From: Streptomyces thermodiastaticus | GTDB taxonomy: Bacteria; Actinomycetota; Actinomycetes; Streptomycetales; Streptomycetaceae | Direction of reading: 5' to 3' | DNA: 64,000 nucleotides | NCBI RefSeq assembly: GCF_014656135.1 | Contig: NZ_BNBV01000009.1 | Span: 1 to 64,000 of the forward strand | Shown: in pieces, positions 10,032-19,212 of the stretch | Layout: each line of letters begins with the position of its first letter | Position numbering within the stretch: the stretch's first letter is position 1 | Notes under the pieces: model-generated | Seen by the model: only the letters and a program-made list of their open reading frames with translations | Told to the model about the DNA's origin: nothing | The model's database searches: none | Position numbers and translations under genes: made by a program

Positions 10032-10709
10032 ATGGTGCAGAAGGCCAAGATCCTCCTGGTCGATGACCGGCCGGAGAATCTGCTGGCGCTGGAGGCCATC
10101 CTCTCTGCGCTCGATCAGACGCTGGTCCGGGCATCGTCCGGGGAGGAAGCGCTCAAAGCACTGCTCACGGACGACTTCGCGGTCATCCTGCTCGACGTCC
10201 AGATGCCGGGCATGGACGGTTTCGAGACGGCCGCGCACATCAAACGGCGGGAGAGGACCCGGGACATCCCGATCATCTTCCTCACCGCGATCAACCACGG
10301 CCCGCATCACACCTTCCGCGGCTACGCGGCGGGTGCGGTCGACTACATCTCCAAGCCGTTCGACCCGTGGGTGCTGCGGGCGAAGGTGTCGGTCTTCGTC
10401 GACCTGTACATGAAGAACTGCCAGTTGAAGGAGCAGGCGGCCCTGCTCCGGCTGCAGCTGGAAGGCGGCAAGGGCGGCGTCGGCGGGGGCAAGGAGTCCG
10501 CGGGTCTGCTCGCGGAGCTGTCCGCCCGGCTGGCCGCGGTGGAGGAACAGGCCGAGGCCCTGTCCAAGCAGCTGGGCGAGGAGTCCGCCGACGCGGCGGC
10601 GGTCGCCACGGCAGCCCATCTGGAGCGCAAGCTGACGGGACTGCGCCGCGCCCTGGACGCCCTGGAGCCGGGCACCGGGGGCGCCTCGTCGGTGGCCTCC
10701 CAGAGCTGA
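10032..10709 (+). CDS. osaB: OsaB-type response regulator with coiled-coil output
   Basis: 225 aa. An N-terminal receiver (about 4-125) has the acidic pair D11-D12, phosphoacceptor D55 (ILLDVQMPGMDG) and SKPFDP lysine loop. It is followed by a helical, Glu/Leu/Ala-rich C-terminal region (about 130-210) predicted to be coiled coil. There is no DNA-binding domain, so it probably acts through proteins. ATG 10032 follows GCGAGGAGGGCGGG. It lies after the hybrid kinase osaA, its likely partner; in S. coelicolor the orphan-type regulator OsaB is needed for aerial growth under osmotic stress. Confidence 0.88.
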   Translation: MVQKAKILLVDDRPENLLALEAILSALDQTLVRASSGEEALKALLTDDFAVILLDVQMPGMDGFETAAHIKRRERTRDIPIIFLTAINHGPHHTFRGYAAGAVDYISKPFDPWVLRAKVSVFVDLYMKNCQLKEQAALLRLQLEGGKGGVGGGKESAGLLAELSARLAAVEEQAEALSKQLGEESADAAAVATAAHLERKLTGLRRALDALEPGTGGASSVASQS

Positions 10710-10900
10710 CAGCCGCGCAGCGGGCCGGGCGCCCAGGACGAGGGCGTCACGTCCGCTGGCGCGGCTGTTGTCTGCTCGCCCGCGGTGCGAGGGCCGCCTG
10801 TGCCGGTCGGCGGCACTGAGGGGGCGTCAGCACCCGTCGGGAGAACACGACACGAACGGGTGAAGCAGTGGGCACACGTGTCCGCTGTGGTCTCCGGCGG

Positions 10901-10906
10901 TAACCT
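10901..10906 (+). promoter_or_regulatory. ftsK -10 element, probable leaderless start
   Basis: TAACCT lies seven bases before ATG 10914 and no Shine-Dalgarno is visible. Transcription would begin at or next to the start codon. Confidence 0.45.
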
Positions 10907-10913
10907 CACACCC

Positions 10914-13802
10914 ATGGCCTCACGTCCCTCCGCAGCCAAGAAGCCGCCGGCGAAGAAGGCGGCCGCTCCCGCGAAGGCTCCGGCGAAGAAGGCCGCTGCG
11001 AAGAAGGCGCCCCCCAGGAAAGCGCCGGCGAAGAAGACCCCCGCGAAGAAGGCGCCCGCCAGGAAGGCCGCGGCGAGCAAGCCCGCGCCGAATCCGACCG
11101 GGGGCCTGTTCCGGCTGGTGCGTGCCCTGTGGCTGGGGCTCGCCCACGCCGTCGGCGCGCTGCTGAGGAGCGTGGGCAGGGGCGCCAAGAACCTCGATCC
11201 CGCGCACCGCAAGGACGGCATCGCGCTGCTGCTGCTCGCCGCCGCCCTGATCGTCGCCGCCGGCACCTGGGCCGACCTGCGCGGACCGGTGGGGGATCTG
11301 GTCGAGATCCTGGTCACCGGAGCCTTCGGGCGGCTGGACCTGCTGGTGCCCGTGCTGCTGGCGGTCATCGCCGTGCGCTACATCCGGCATCCGGAGAAGC
11401 CCGAGGCCAACGGCCGGATCGTCATCGGGCTGAGCGCGCTGGTCCTCGGTGTGCTCGGGCAGGTGCACATCGCCTGCGGCTCGCCGGCCCGCAGCGACGG
11501 CATGCGGGCGATAAGGGACGCCGGCGGTCTGATCGGCTGGGGTGCGGCGACCCCGCTGACCTTCGCCCTGGGCGAGGTGCTGGCCGTTCCGCTGCTGGTG
11601 CTGCTCACCGTCTTCGGGCTGCTGGTCGTCACCGCCACACCGGTCAACGCGATCCCGCAGCGGCTGCGGCAGCTCGGCGTGAAGCTCGGTGTGCTGTCCG
11701 GCCCGGAGGAGTCCGAGCCGTACAGCGAGGACGACGCGCGGTACGAGGAACAATGGCGCGAGGCCCTGTCCACGTCCGCGTCCCCGCGTCGGCGCCGGGG
11801 CGCCGCGCAGGGCCACGACCCGGACGCCGCCGAGCAGGACGCCCTGGCCAAACGGCGTGGCCGGCCCCGGCGTTCGGCCGTGCCGCAGCCGGAGGTGGGG
11901 CGGCAGATGGACGCCGTGGACGTCGCTGCCGCTGCCGCTGCCGCGCTCGACGGCGCGGTGCTGCACGGCATGCCGCCGTCCCCGGTCGTCGCCGACCTCA
12001 CCCAGGGCGTCGGCGTGGGCGACCGCGCCGCCGCTCCCGTCCCGGCCGCCCGGCCCGAGCGGGACCGTCCCGCCGCGCAGCCCGAGCCCCAGACCGGCGC
12101 GCAGCCCGGGACCGAGGCCGAGCCGCAGGCCGTGCCGGCCCGGGCGCAGACCCCGGCGGCGCCCCCCGCGCCCGCACGGCCCGCCGGCGGCACGCCCGAG
12201 CGGACCAGGGCGGTCCCCGACCCCGCCCGGCCCGTCCCGGACCTGACGAAACCGGTCCCCGACCTGACCAAGGCCCCGCCCGCCGAGAGCCGCGAACTGC
12301 CGCCGCGCGCCGAGCAGCTGCAGCTCTCCGGCGACATCACCTACGCCCTGCCGCCCCTGGACCTGCTGCGCCGGGGCGGCCCGGGCAAGGAGCGCAGCGC
12401 CGCCAACGACGCCATCGTGCACGCGCTGACCACCGTCTTCACCGAGTTCAAGGTCGACGCCCGGGTCACCGGCTTCACCCGCGGCCCGACGGTCACGCGC
12501 TACGAGGTCGAGCTGGGCCCCGCCGTGAAGGTCGAGCGGATCACCGCGCTGACGAAGAACATCGCCTACGCGGTCGCCAGCCCGGACGTGCGGATCATCA
12601 GCCCGATCCCCGGCAAGTCCGCGGTGGGCATCGAGATCCCCAACACCGACCGGGAGATGGTCAACCTCGGGGACGTGCTGCGCCTGGCGGAGGCGGCCGA
12701 GGAGGACCACCCGATGCTGGTCGCGCTCGGCAAGGACGTCGAGGGCGGCTATGTGATGGCCAACATCGCGAAGATGCCGCACATCCTCGTCGCCGGCGCC
12801 ACCGGCTCCGGCAAGTCGTCCTGCATCAACTGCCTGATCACCTCGGTGATGATGCGGGCCACGCCGGAGGACGTGCGCATGGTCCTGGTCGACCCCAAGC
12901 GGGTCGAGCTGACCGCCTACGAGGGCATCCCGCACCTGATCACGCCGATCATCACCAACCCCAAGCGGGCCGCCGAGGCGCTGCAGTGGGTGGTGCGCGA
13001 GATGGACCTGCGGTACGACGACCTGGCCGCCTACGGGTTCCGGCACATCGACGACTTCAACGCGGCGGTGCGCAGCGGCAAGGTCACGGCGCCCGCGGGC
13101 AGCGAGCGGGAGCTCCAGCCCTACCCGTACCTGCTGGTGATCGTGGACGAGCTGGCCGACCTGATGATGGTCGCTCCGCGGGACGTGGAGGACGCCATCG
13201 TGCGCATCACGCAGCTGGCGCGTGCGGCCGGCATCCACCTGGTGCTGGCCACGCAGCGGCCGTCGGTGGACGTCGTCACCGGCCTGATCAAGGCGAACGT
13301 GCCCTCCCGGCTGGCCTTCGCGACCTCCTCGCTGGCCGACAGCCGGGTCATCCTCGACCAGCCCGGCGCGGAGAAGCTCATCGGCAAGGGCGACGGGCTG
13401 TTCCTGCCGATGGGGGCGAACAAGCCGGTGCGCATGCAGGGCGCCTTCGTCACCGAGGAGGAGGTCGCCGCGGTCGTGAGGCACTGCAAGGAGCAGATGG
13501 CGCCGGTCTTCCGGGACGACGTGCTGGTCGGCGGCAAGCAGAAGAAGGAGATCGACGAGGACATCGGCGACGACCTCGACCTGCTGTGCCAGGCGGCGGA
13601 GCTGGTGGTCTCCACCCAGTTCGGCTCCACCTCCATGCTCCAGCGCAAGCTGCGCGTGGGCTTCGCGAAGGCCGGGCGGCTGATGGACCTGATGGAGTCA
13701 CGGAACATCGTCGGTCCCAGCGAGGGGTCCAAGGCGCGTGAGGTGCTGGTCAAGCCGGACGACCTGGACAGCGTGCTCGCCATGCTCCGGGGCGAGGCGT
13801 AG
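10914..13802 (+). CDS. ftsK: DNA translocase FtsK
   Basis: 962 aa. It clears chromosomal DNA from the closing division or sporulation septum. Features: a Lys/Ala/Pro-rich, histone H1-like N-terminus (about 5-60); four membrane helices (about 100-245); a long Pro/Ala linker; a motor domain with Walker [10 protein letters not shown] (Lys634) and Walker [14 protein letters not shown]; and a C-terminal winged-helix gamma domain ([30 protein letters not shown]) that reads oriented DNA motifs. The start at [10 protein letters not shown] is chosen because TAACCT sits seven bases upstream; an earlier in-frame extension has unlikely composition. Confidence 0.95.
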   Translation: MASRPSAAKKPPAKKAAAPAKAPAKKAAAKKAPPRKAPAKKTPAKKAPARKAAASKPAPNPTGGLFRLVRALWLGLAHAVGALLRSVGRGAKNLDPAHRKDGIALLLLAAALIVAAGTWADLRGPVGDLVEILVTGAFGRLDLLVPVLLAVIAVRYIRHPEKPEANGRIVIGLSALVLGVLGQVHIACGSPARSDGMRAIRDAGGLIGWGAATPLTFALGEVLAVPLLVLLTVFGLLVVTATPVNAIPQRLRQLGVKLGVLSGPEESEPYSEDDARYEEQWREALSTSASPRRRRGAAQGHDPDAAEQDALAKRRGRPRRSAVPQPEVGRQMDAVDVAAAAAAALDGAVLHGMPPSPVVADLTQGVGVGDRAAAPVPAARPERDRPAAQPEPQTGAQPGTEAEPQAVPARAQTPAAPPAPARPAGGTPERTRAVPDPARPVPDLTKPVPDLTKAPPAESRELPPRAEQLQLSGDITYALPPLDLLRRGGPGKERSAANDAIVHALTTVFTEFKVDARVTGFTRGPTVTRYEVELGPAVKVERITALTKNIAYAVASPDVRIISPIPGKSAVGIEIPNTDREMVNLGDVLRLAEAAEEDHPMLVALGKDVEGGYVMANIAKMPHILVAGATGSGKSSCINCLITSVMMRATPEDVRMVLVDPKRVELTAYEGIPHLITPIITNPKRAAEALQWVVREMDLRYDDLAAYGFRHIDDFNAAVRSGKVTAPAGSERELQPYPYLLVIVDELADLMMVAPRDVEDAIVRITQLARAAGIHLVLATQRPSVDVVTGLIKANVPSRLAFATSSLADSRVILDQPGAEKLIGKGDGLFLPMGANKPVRMQGAFVTEEEVAAVVRHCKEQMAPVFRDDVLVGGKQKKEIDEDIGDDLDLLCQAAELVVSTQFGSTSMLQRKLRVGFAKAGRLMDLMESRNIVGPSEGSKAREVLVKPDDLDSVLAMLRGEA

Positions 13803-14128
13803 GGCCCGGCAGACGCTGCGACCGGGACGGGCGGGAAAGCGTGTGCGCCGCCCGCCTGGCGGGCCGTACCGGGCTCCGTCCGGCGGGCGGGTCGTACCGG
13901 GCTCCGTCCGGCGGGCGAGGGCGGGCAACCCTTTGCGCCGGCTGTTCGTCAAGGTGGACACAGGGCACGGTGCCGGACTCTCCTCGGGGGTCCGGTGCCT
14001 GTCCCACCATCGGATTGTCCGGCCATTCCGATGGCGTACAAAGTGCTACCGCCGGGTCGCTCCATCCTGTGCTCCGCCCCTAGACTGAACCTCCAGCACA
14101 GGCGGCTACACGCTCGAAAGGCGCCCCC
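13803..14128 (+). other. intergenic region after ftsK with tandem repeat and RodZ-gene promoter
   Basis: 326 bases without a gene. It contains the GC-rich inverted repeat CCCGCCTGGCGGG (13851-13863), the 28-bp tandem repeat described separately, and a good -10 (TAGACT, 14081-14086) about 42 bases before the next GTG start. No matching -35 is evident. Confidence 0.5.
13865..13917 (+). repeat. 28-bp period tandem duplication
   Basis: The 25-base unit starting CGTACCGGGCTCC and ending GGCGGGCG occurs identically at 13865-13889 and 13893-13917, a 28-bp period. It lies just downstream of ftsK; no function is evident. Confidence 0.85.
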
Positions 14129-14974
14129 GTGTCCATCGGCAACTCCCCTGAAGACGAGCGTCCGTTCGAAGACGTTTCCGAGGAAGCCCGCCCCTCCATC
14201 GGCCGTGTCCTGAAAGATGCGCGCCTCGCCGCCGGACTGACCGTCGACGAGGTCAGCGCCGCCACCCGGATCCGCAACTCCATCGTGCGCGCCATCGAGG
14301 CCGACGACTTCGCCCCCTGCGGCGGCGACGTCTACGCCCGCGGGCACATCCGGACCCTGGCCCGCGCGGTGCGCCTCGATCCCGCCGAGCTGCTCGCGCG
14401 GTACGACGCCGAGCACGGCGGCCGCCCGGCCCCGACTCCTGCCGCCCCGCTGTTCGAGGCGGAACGTATCCGCCCGGAACGGCGCGGGCCCAACTGGACC
14501 GCGGCCATGGTCGCGGCCATCGTGGTCGTCATCGGCTTCGTCGGCTTCACGGCCGTCAAGGGAACGGGCGGCGGCGACAGCGACGCCCGGACACAGGTCG
14601 CCGAGGGCGGCACGCCCTCCGCCGGCGCGTCCGACACGCCGGCGCCGCAGCACAGCAGGTCCGCCGACCACAAGGCCGCTCCCTCCGAGAGCGCCATCGC
14701 GGCCGCGCCTCAGGACAAGGTGACCGTCCAGATCAGCGCCCCGAACGGACGCAGCTGGATCTCCGCCAAGGACCACAACGGCCGCATGCTCTTCGACGGG
14801 CTGCTGAACAAGGGCGAGTCGAAGACCTTCCAGGACAGCTCCCGGATCGACCTCGTCCTCGGCGACGCCGGCGCGGTCCGGCTCTGGGTCAACGGCAAGA
14901 AGATCGAGGACCAGTTCCAGCCGGGTGCCGTCGAACGCCTCACCTACACCAAGGGCGACCCGCAGGCCGGATAA
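14129..14974 (+). CDS. RodZ-like membrane protein (HTH_25, TM helix, DUF4115)
   Basis: 281 aa. A cytoplasmic RodZ-type helix-turn-helix (about 22-100: GRVLKDARLAAGLTVDEVSAATRIRNSIVRAIE, then GHIRTLARAV) is followed by one transmembrane helix (about 127-145, AAMVAAIVVVIGFVGFTAV), a Ser/Thr/Ala/Pro linker and a C-terminal extracytoplasmic DUF4115 beta domain (about 195-275). RodZ proteins connect cytoskeleton and cell-wall machinery in rods; in Streptomyces the role is less clear. GTG 14129 follows GAAAGG. It is a single gene closed by the hairpin at 15006. Confidence 0.82.
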   Translation: MSIGNSPEDERPFEDVSEEARPSIGRVLKDARLAAGLTVDEVSAATRIRNSIVRAIEADDFAPCGGDVYARGHIRTLARAVRLDPAELLARYDAEHGGRPAPTPAAPLFEAERIRPERRGPNWTAAMVAAIVVVIGFVGFTAVKGTGGGDSDARTQVAEGGTPSAGASDTPAPQHSRSADHKAAPSESAIAAAPQDKVTVQISAPNGRSWISAKDHNGRMLFDGLLNKGESKTFQDSSRIDLVLGDAGAVRLWVNGKKIEDQFQPGAVERLTYTKGDPQAG

Positions 14975-15005
14975 GGACCCGCCCGGGGACGGGCGTACGC
15001 GTGAC

Positions 15006-15038
15006 GAAGGGGTTGGCCCTGCTCGGGCCAACCCCTTC
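15006..15038 (+). terminator. terminator hairpin after the RodZ-like gene
   Basis: A perfect 14-bp stem (GAAGGGGTTGGCCC at 15006-15019 with GGGCCAACCCCTTC at 15025-15038) and a 5-base loop. It lacks a long T tail, as is common in Streptomyces. Confidence 0.8.
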
Positions 15039-15063
15039 GACGTGGGCTGTCGCCGGAACAAAG

Positions 15064-15069
15064 TAGTCT
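15064..15069 (+). promoter_or_regulatory. rimO -10 element, probable leaderless start
   Basis: TAGTCT lies seven bases before the rimO ATG (15077), with no ribosome site between. The element upstream (CTGTCGCCG, 15047-15055, eight bases before the -10) matches the RecA-NDp upstream element only in 6 of 9 positions. Confidence 0.45.
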
Positions 15070-15076
15070 TGAGCCC

Positions 15077-16546
15077 ATGCCTGAACGCCGTACCGTCGCA
15101 CTCGTCACTCTCGGCTGCGCCCGCAACGAGGTGGACTCGGAGGAGCTCGCAGGCCGTTTGGAGGCGGACGGCTGGCAGCTCGTCAAGGACGCCGCGGAGG
15201 CGGACGTCGCCGTGGTCAACACGTGCGGCTTCGTGGAGGCCGCCAAGAAGGACTCCGTGGACGCCCTGCTGGAGGCCAGCGACCTGAAGGGCAACGGCAG
15301 AACGAAAGCCGTCGTCGCGGTCGGCTGCATGGCCGAGCGGTACGGCAAGGAACTCGCCGAGGCGCTGCCCGAGGCGGACGGCGTGCTCGGCTTCGACGAC
15401 TACGCGGACATCTCCGACCGTCTGCAGACCATCCTCAGCGGCGGCATCCACGCCCCGCACACTCCGCGCGACAGGCGCAAGCTGCTCCCGATCAGCCCGG
15501 TGGAGCGGCAGCGGGCCAAGGCGGAGGTGGTCATTCCGGGACATGGCCCGGCCGATCTGCCCGAGGGTGTCGCCCCGGCCTCCGGCCCGCGTGCGCCCCT
15601 GCGCCGCCGCCTGGACGGCTCCCCGGTCGCCTCGGTCAAGCTGGCCTCCGGCTGCGACCGGCGCTGCTCGTTCTGCGCCATCCCCTCCTTCCGGGGCTCC
15701 TTCGTCTCCCGCCGCCCCTCGGACGTGCTGAACGAGACGAGGTGGCTGGCGGAGCAGGGCGTCAAGGAGATCATGCTGGTCTCCGAGAACAACACCTCCT
15801 ACGGCAAGGACCTCGGCGACATCCGGCTGCTGGAGTCCCTGCTGCCCGAGCTGGCCGAGGTCGACGGCATCGAGCGGATCCGGGTCAGCTACCTGCAGCC
15901 GGCCGAGATGCGGCCCGGCCTCATCGACGTGCTGACCGGCACCGAGAAGGTCGCCCCGTACTTCGACCTGTCCTTCCAGCACTCCGCGCCCGGCGTGCTG
16001 CGCGCCATGCGCCGCTTCGGCGACACCGACCGCTTCCTCCAGCTGCTGGACACCATCCGCTCCAAGGCGCCCGAGGCCGGTGTGCGCTCCAACTTCATCG
16101 TCGGCTTCCCCGGCGAGACCGAGGACGACCTGGCCGAACTGGAACGGTTCCTCGACGCGGCGCGGCTGGACGCCATCGGTGTCTTCGGCTACTCCGACGA
16201 GGAGGGCACCGAGGCAGCCGGATTCGACGGCAAGCTGGACGAGGAGGTCGTCGCCGAGCGGCTGGAGCGTGTGACCCGGCTGGCCGAGGAACTCGTCTCG
16301 CAGCGGGCCGAGGAGCGCATCGGGGAGACGGTGCGGGTACTCGTGGAGTCCGTGGACGACGAGGAGGGCGTCGTCGGCCGTGGTGCGCACCAGGCGCCCG
16401 AGACGGACGGGCAGGTGCTGCTCACCGGCGCCGAGGGAGTCGGCGTCGGCCGGATGGTCGAGGCGAAGGTGACCGGCGCGCAGGGCGTGGACCTCGTGGC
16501 CCAGCCGCTGCCGGGCGCCTTCGGGTGCGAGGAGGCGGGCAGATGA
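15077..16546 (+). CDS. rimO: Ribosomal protein uS12 methylthiotransferase RimO
   Basis: 489 aa. It adds a methylthio group to the conserved aspartate of ribosomal protein S12. The N-terminal UPF0004 domain binds one 4Fe-4S cluster (LGCARN, NTCGF, GCMAE cysteines). The central radical-SAM domain has CDRRCSFC, and a TRAM-like domain closes the protein ([13 protein letters not shown]...). The [10 protein letters not shown] and CDRRCSFC signatures separate it from MiaB, which is also in this window at 44573. Its TGA overlaps the pgsA ATG (ATGA), so rimO-pgsA-cinA form one transcript. Confidence 0.95.
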   Translation: MPERRTVALVTLGCARNEVDSEELAGRLEADGWQLVKDAAEADVAVVNTCGFVEAAKKDSVDALLEASDLKGNGRTKAVVAVGCMAERYGKELAEALPEADGVLGFDDYADISDRLQTILSGGIHAPHTPRDRRKLLPISPVERQRAKAEVVIPGHGPADLPEGVAPASGPRAPLRRRLDGSPVASVKLASGCDRRCSFCAIPSFRGSFVSRRPSDVLNETRWLAEQGVKEIMLVSENNTSYGKDLGDIRLLESLLPELAEVDGIERIRVSYLQPAEMRPGLIDVLTGTEKVAPYFDLSFQHSAPGVLRAMRRFGDTDRFLQLLDTIRSKAPEAGVRSNFIVGFPGETEDDLAELERFLDAARLDAIGVFGYSDEEGTEAAGFDGKLDEEVVAERLERVTRLAEELVSQRAEERIGETVRVLVESVDDEEGVVGRGAHQAPETDGQVLLTGAEGVGVGRMVEAKVTGAQGVDLVAQPLPGAFGCEEAGR

Positions 16547-17310
16547 CCGGAGTTCCGGCGTCCGCGGCGGGCGGCCCCACCGGCGCGCGAGGGGCGGCCT
16601 CGGGCCGCACCGGCGCGGACGGGACCTCCGGTGCCGGGGTGGGCGGAGGCGACCGTACGGCCCAGGAGCCGGCCGTCGGCAGGCCCGCGCGCGGCGGGAA
16701 GATCGCGGCGGCGGCCGTGAACCAGGCCGGCGTGTGGAACGTGGCGAATCTGCTGACCATGCTGCGGCTGCTGCTGGTGCCCGCCTTCGTGCTGCTGATG
16801 CTGGCGAACGGAGGGTACGACCCGGCGTGGCGCTCGTTCGCCTGGGCGGCCTTCGCCATCGCCATGATCACCGACCTGTTCGACGGCCACCTGGCCAGGA
16901 CGTACAACCTGGTCACCGACTTCGGCAAGATCGCCGACCCGATCGCCGACAAAGCGATCATGGGGGCGGCCCTCATCTGCCTGTCCGCGCTCGGTGACCT
17001 GCCCTGGTGGGTGACGGGCGTGATCCTCGGCCGCGAGCTGGGCATCACGCTGCTGCGCTTCCTGGTGATCCGCTACGGCGTCATCCCCGCCAGCCGCGGC
17101 GGCAAGCTGAAGACGCTCACCCAGGGCGTGGCGGTCGGGATGTACGTGCTGGCGCTGACCGGATGGCTGGCGACCCTGCGCTTCTGGGTGATGGCGGTGG
17201 CCGTGGTGCTGACCGTGGTGACCGGGCTGGACTATGTGAGACAGGCCATGGTGCTGCGCCGGCGGGGAATCGCCGCGCGCGGGGCCGCGTTGGAGGAGTC
17301 GCGAGGGTGA
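16543..17310 (+). CDS. pgsA: CDP-diacylglycerol-glycerol-3-phosphate 3-phosphatidyltransferase
   Basis: 255 aa. It makes phosphatidylglycerol phosphate at the membrane. After about 55 residues of Gly/Ala-rich leader come several transmembrane helices and the CDP-alcohol phosphotransferase signature [20 protein letters not shown], continued by IADK, with all three catalytic aspartates. The start is fixed by GGAGGCGGGC before ATG and by the 4-base overlap with rimO. A GTGA overlap links it to cinA. The pgsA-cinA-clgR order is widely conserved in Actinobacteria. Confidence 0.93.
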   Translation: MTGVPASAAGGPTGARGAASGRTGADGTSGAGVGGGDRTAQEPAVGRPARGGKIAAAAVNQAGVWNVANLLTMLRLLLVPAFVLLMLANGGYDPAWRSFAWAAFAIAMITDLFDGHLARTYNLVTDFGKIADPIADKAIMGAALICLSALGDLPWWVTGVILGRELGITLLRFLVIRYGVIPASRGGKLKTLTQGVAVGMYVLALTGWLATLRFWVMAVAVVLTVVTGLDYVRQAMVLRRRGIAARGAALEESRG

Positions 17311-17852
17311 GTGCACCGGCCGCCGAGGTCGTCCGGCTGCTCACGGACAGGGGCGAGACGGTCGCCGTCGCCGAGTCGCTGACCGGCGGCCTGGTCGCGG
17401 CCGAGATCACCTCCGTGCCGGGGGCGTCCGCCGTCTTCCGGGGTTCGGTCACCGCCTACGCCACCGATCTCAAGCACCGGCTGCTGGGGGTGGACGCCAC
17501 TCTCCTGGCCCAGCGCGGGGCGGTGGATCCGCAGGTCGCGGCGCAGATGGCCGCAGGTGTACGCAGGGCGCTGGACGCCGACTGGGGCATCGCGACCACG
17601 GGTGTCGCCGGACCCGACCCGCAGGACGGCCAACCCGTCGGGACGGTGTTCGTGGCCGTGGCCGGACCCGCCCGTGTGGGAGAAGGGGACGGCTGTGGCG
17701 GGAAAACGACCGCGTTGCGGTTGAACGGTGGTCGGACGGAAATTCGTATGGAGACTGTACGGAGCGTACTCGCACTGCTTCTGGGGCAGATAGCGGGCGA
17801 ACAGACCAGGAATGAGCGGGCACAGGATACGGAACGGCACGGGGGGTTTTGA
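17307..17852 (+). CDS. cinA: CinA C-terminal domain protein (NMN amidohydrolase type)
   Basis: 181 aa consisting only of the CinA C-terminal (PncC-like) domain: VAVAESLTGGLVAAEITSVPGASAVFRGSVTAYATDLK, GVDATLL and GIATTGVAGPDPQDGQPVGTVFVAVA. Family members deamidate nicotinamide mononucleotide in the pyridine nucleotide salvage cycle. The N-terminal MoCF-like domain of full-length CinA is absent, as usual in this family. GTG 17307 overlaps the pgsA stop, so it is translationally coupled. Confidence 0.88.
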   Translation: MSAPAAEVVRLLTDRGETVAVAESLTGGLVAAEITSVPGASAVFRGSVTAYATDLKHRLLGVDATLLAQRGAVDPQVAAQMAAGVRRALDADWGIATTGVAGPDPQDGQPVGTVFVAVAGPARVGEGDGCGGKTTALRLNGGRTEIRMETVRSVLALLLGQIAGEQTRNERAQDTERHGGF

Positions 17853-17961
17853 TGTTTGCAGCCCTGAGTGAACACGACATCGCTCCCCGCACGGCCGCGG
17901 CGCGAGGCGGTACGGTGGGGCGTGATGGATGCGGCTACGCGGTCCGAGGAGGGAGCCACCG

Positions 17962-18342
17962 ATGATTCTGCTCCGTCGCCTGCTGGGTGACGTGCTGCGT
18001 CGGCAGCGGCAGCGCCAGGGCCGTACTCTGCGCGAAGTCTCCTCGTCCGCCCGGGTTTCGCTCGGCTATCTCTCCGAGGTGGAGCGGGGGCAGAAGGAGG
18101 CTTCCTCCGAACTGCTCTCCGCCATCTGCGACGCGCTGGACGTACGGATGTCCGAGCTGATGCGGGAGGTCAGCGACGAGCTGGCACTCGCCGAGCTGGC
18201 CCAGTCCGCCGCGGCGGCCGATGCCGTGCCCACGCCGGTGCGTCCGATGCTGGGTTCCGTCTCGGTGACCGGTGTGCCACCGGAACGGGTGACCATCAAG
18301 GCTCCCGCCACTGCCGAAGCGGTGGACGTCGTCGCCGCCTGA
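17962..18342 (+). CDS. clgR: ClgR transcriptional activator of Clp protease genes
   Basis: 126 aa. A Cro/C1-type HTH (about 6-62: [45 protein letters not shown]) followed by a short acidic helix and a flexible tail. ClgR activates clp protease and other proteostasis genes. The protein ends in Ala-Ala, which in S. lividans ClgR marks it for ClpP-dependent degradation. ATG 17962 follows GAGGAGGGAG. It sits downstream of pgsA-cinA, as in mycobacteria. I saw no convincing ClgR box in its own upstream region. Confidence 0.9.
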   Translation: MILLRRLLGDVLRRQRQRQGRTLREVSSSARVSLGYLSEVERGQKEASSELLSAICDALDVRMSELMREVSDELALAELAQSAAAADAVPTPVRPMLGSVSVTGVPPERVTIKAPATAEAVDVVAA

Positions 18343-18668
18343 TCCGGCGCGCGCCCACCCGCCTCCGCAGCGGGTGCCGGCGTCGACCGGGCGGCGCGTG
18401 GACCGCCTGCCGTACCGCGTGGCCTGTCCTCGCTTGCGTCGACTCGCCCGCAGTCATGATCCGACGAGCCCCGGCCGGGGCTGCTCCTGGAGACCGCAGG
18501 AGCCCTGGCCGGGGCTTTCGTTTGTGCCGGCGCTGCGGCAGGGGGATCGTGGAGGCGGGTTGCGTCCCTGGGGCACCCGCGCCAGGAAGCGACCAGTGCG
18601 CCTGTGTGTGCACCGGTGCGCCCTCCTGCTGCGCGCGGGCGGCGTTCGGCGTCGGGCAGGAGGTAGGC
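18343..18668 (+). other. region between clgR and the membrane protein gene
   Basis: 326 bases. It carries the long terminator hairpin at 18467-18519. The rest (18520-18660) reads in the frame of the next gene but has Cys/Gly/Arg-rich composition without similarity I recognise, so I do not treat it as coding. Confidence 0.5.
18467..18519 (+). terminator. clgR terminator
   Basis: A long hairpin: AGCCCCGGCC...GCTCCTG (18467-18489) pairs with CAGGAGCCCTGGCCGGGGCT (18497-18516) with one bulge and a short loop, followed by TTTCGTTTG. The stem is about 20 bp. Confidence 0.75.
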
Positions 18669-19193
18669 GTGCGGTTGGGTGCGATGGCAGGGCCGGCAGT
18701 GCGCTGGGGGACCGTTGCCGGACTCGGCGCGCTGTGGTGGTGGGCGGTTCTGCGGCTGCTGCTGTCGGACGACGCCGGGGTGCTCGAGGGCGCGGTGGCG
18801 GCGGGCGGCTGGGGCGTGAGCGTGCTGCCCGTGCACTGCATGCCCCAGAGCGACGAACGCGGCCGCCCGGGCCGCCGCAGGACAGCGGCGCTGATCCGCC
18901 GCCGCACGGGCGGTGTGCCGCCGGGCGGCGACGGCGACCGGACCGGGTCCGCGACGCGGCCGACCGCTCCCCCTGCCGGTGCCGGCCCCGATGCCGGGCC
19001 GGAGGTACCGTCCGGCGGGCATGCGGGCGATCTGGTGGCCAAAGAAGGCGGCGGGGCCACGTTCGGGGCGTCCGGGGGATGGCCCTACGGGCACGGCGGG
19101 CACACGCTCACCGCCGGGCAGGGCGGATGGCCGTTCGGGACGGGCGGCGACGGGCCGCCCCGTGCGGAGGACGACGGCCCCAGCCCGGTGTGA
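18669..19193 (+). CDS. small membrane protein of unknown function
   Basis: 174 aa. GTG 18669 is preceded by an excellent ribosome site, AGGAGGT. The first half holds one hydrophobic helix (about 13-33, VAGLGALWWWAVLRLLLS) and a second weaker hydrophobic stretch (about 40-55). A basic segment (RGRPGRRRTAALIRRRTGG) and a long Gly/Pro/Asp-rich tail with WPYGHGGH and WPFGTGGD follow. I do not recognise a family. It converges with nei 19 bases away. Confidence 0.6.
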   Translation: MRLGAMAGPAVRWGTVAGLGALWWWAVLRLLLSDDAGVLEGAVAAGGWGVSVLPVHCMPQSDERGRPGRRRTAALIRRRTGGVPPGGDGDRTGSATRPTAPPAGAGPDAGPEVPSGGHAGDLVAKEGGGATFGASGGWPYGHGGHTLTAGQGGWPFGTGGDGPPRAEDDGPSPV

Positions 19194-19212
19194 GCCGCCT
19201 GCGGGCGCGCGG

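Noticed and set aside
14015..14037. RecA-NDp-like element before the RodZ-like gene
   Set aside because: TTGTCCGGC-N8-TGGCGT matches 6 of 9 and its -10 lacks the A.
15047..15069. RecA-NDp motif upstream of rimO
   Set aside because: CTGTCGCCG-N8-TAGTCT has the right spacing but only 6 of 9 bases of the upstream element, so it was kept only as a -10.
17855..17880. Autoregulatory ClgR box (GTTTGC...GTGAAC) before clgR
   Set aside because: The half-sites are eight bases apart and not the expected five, and the right half is GTGAAC, not GCGAAC.
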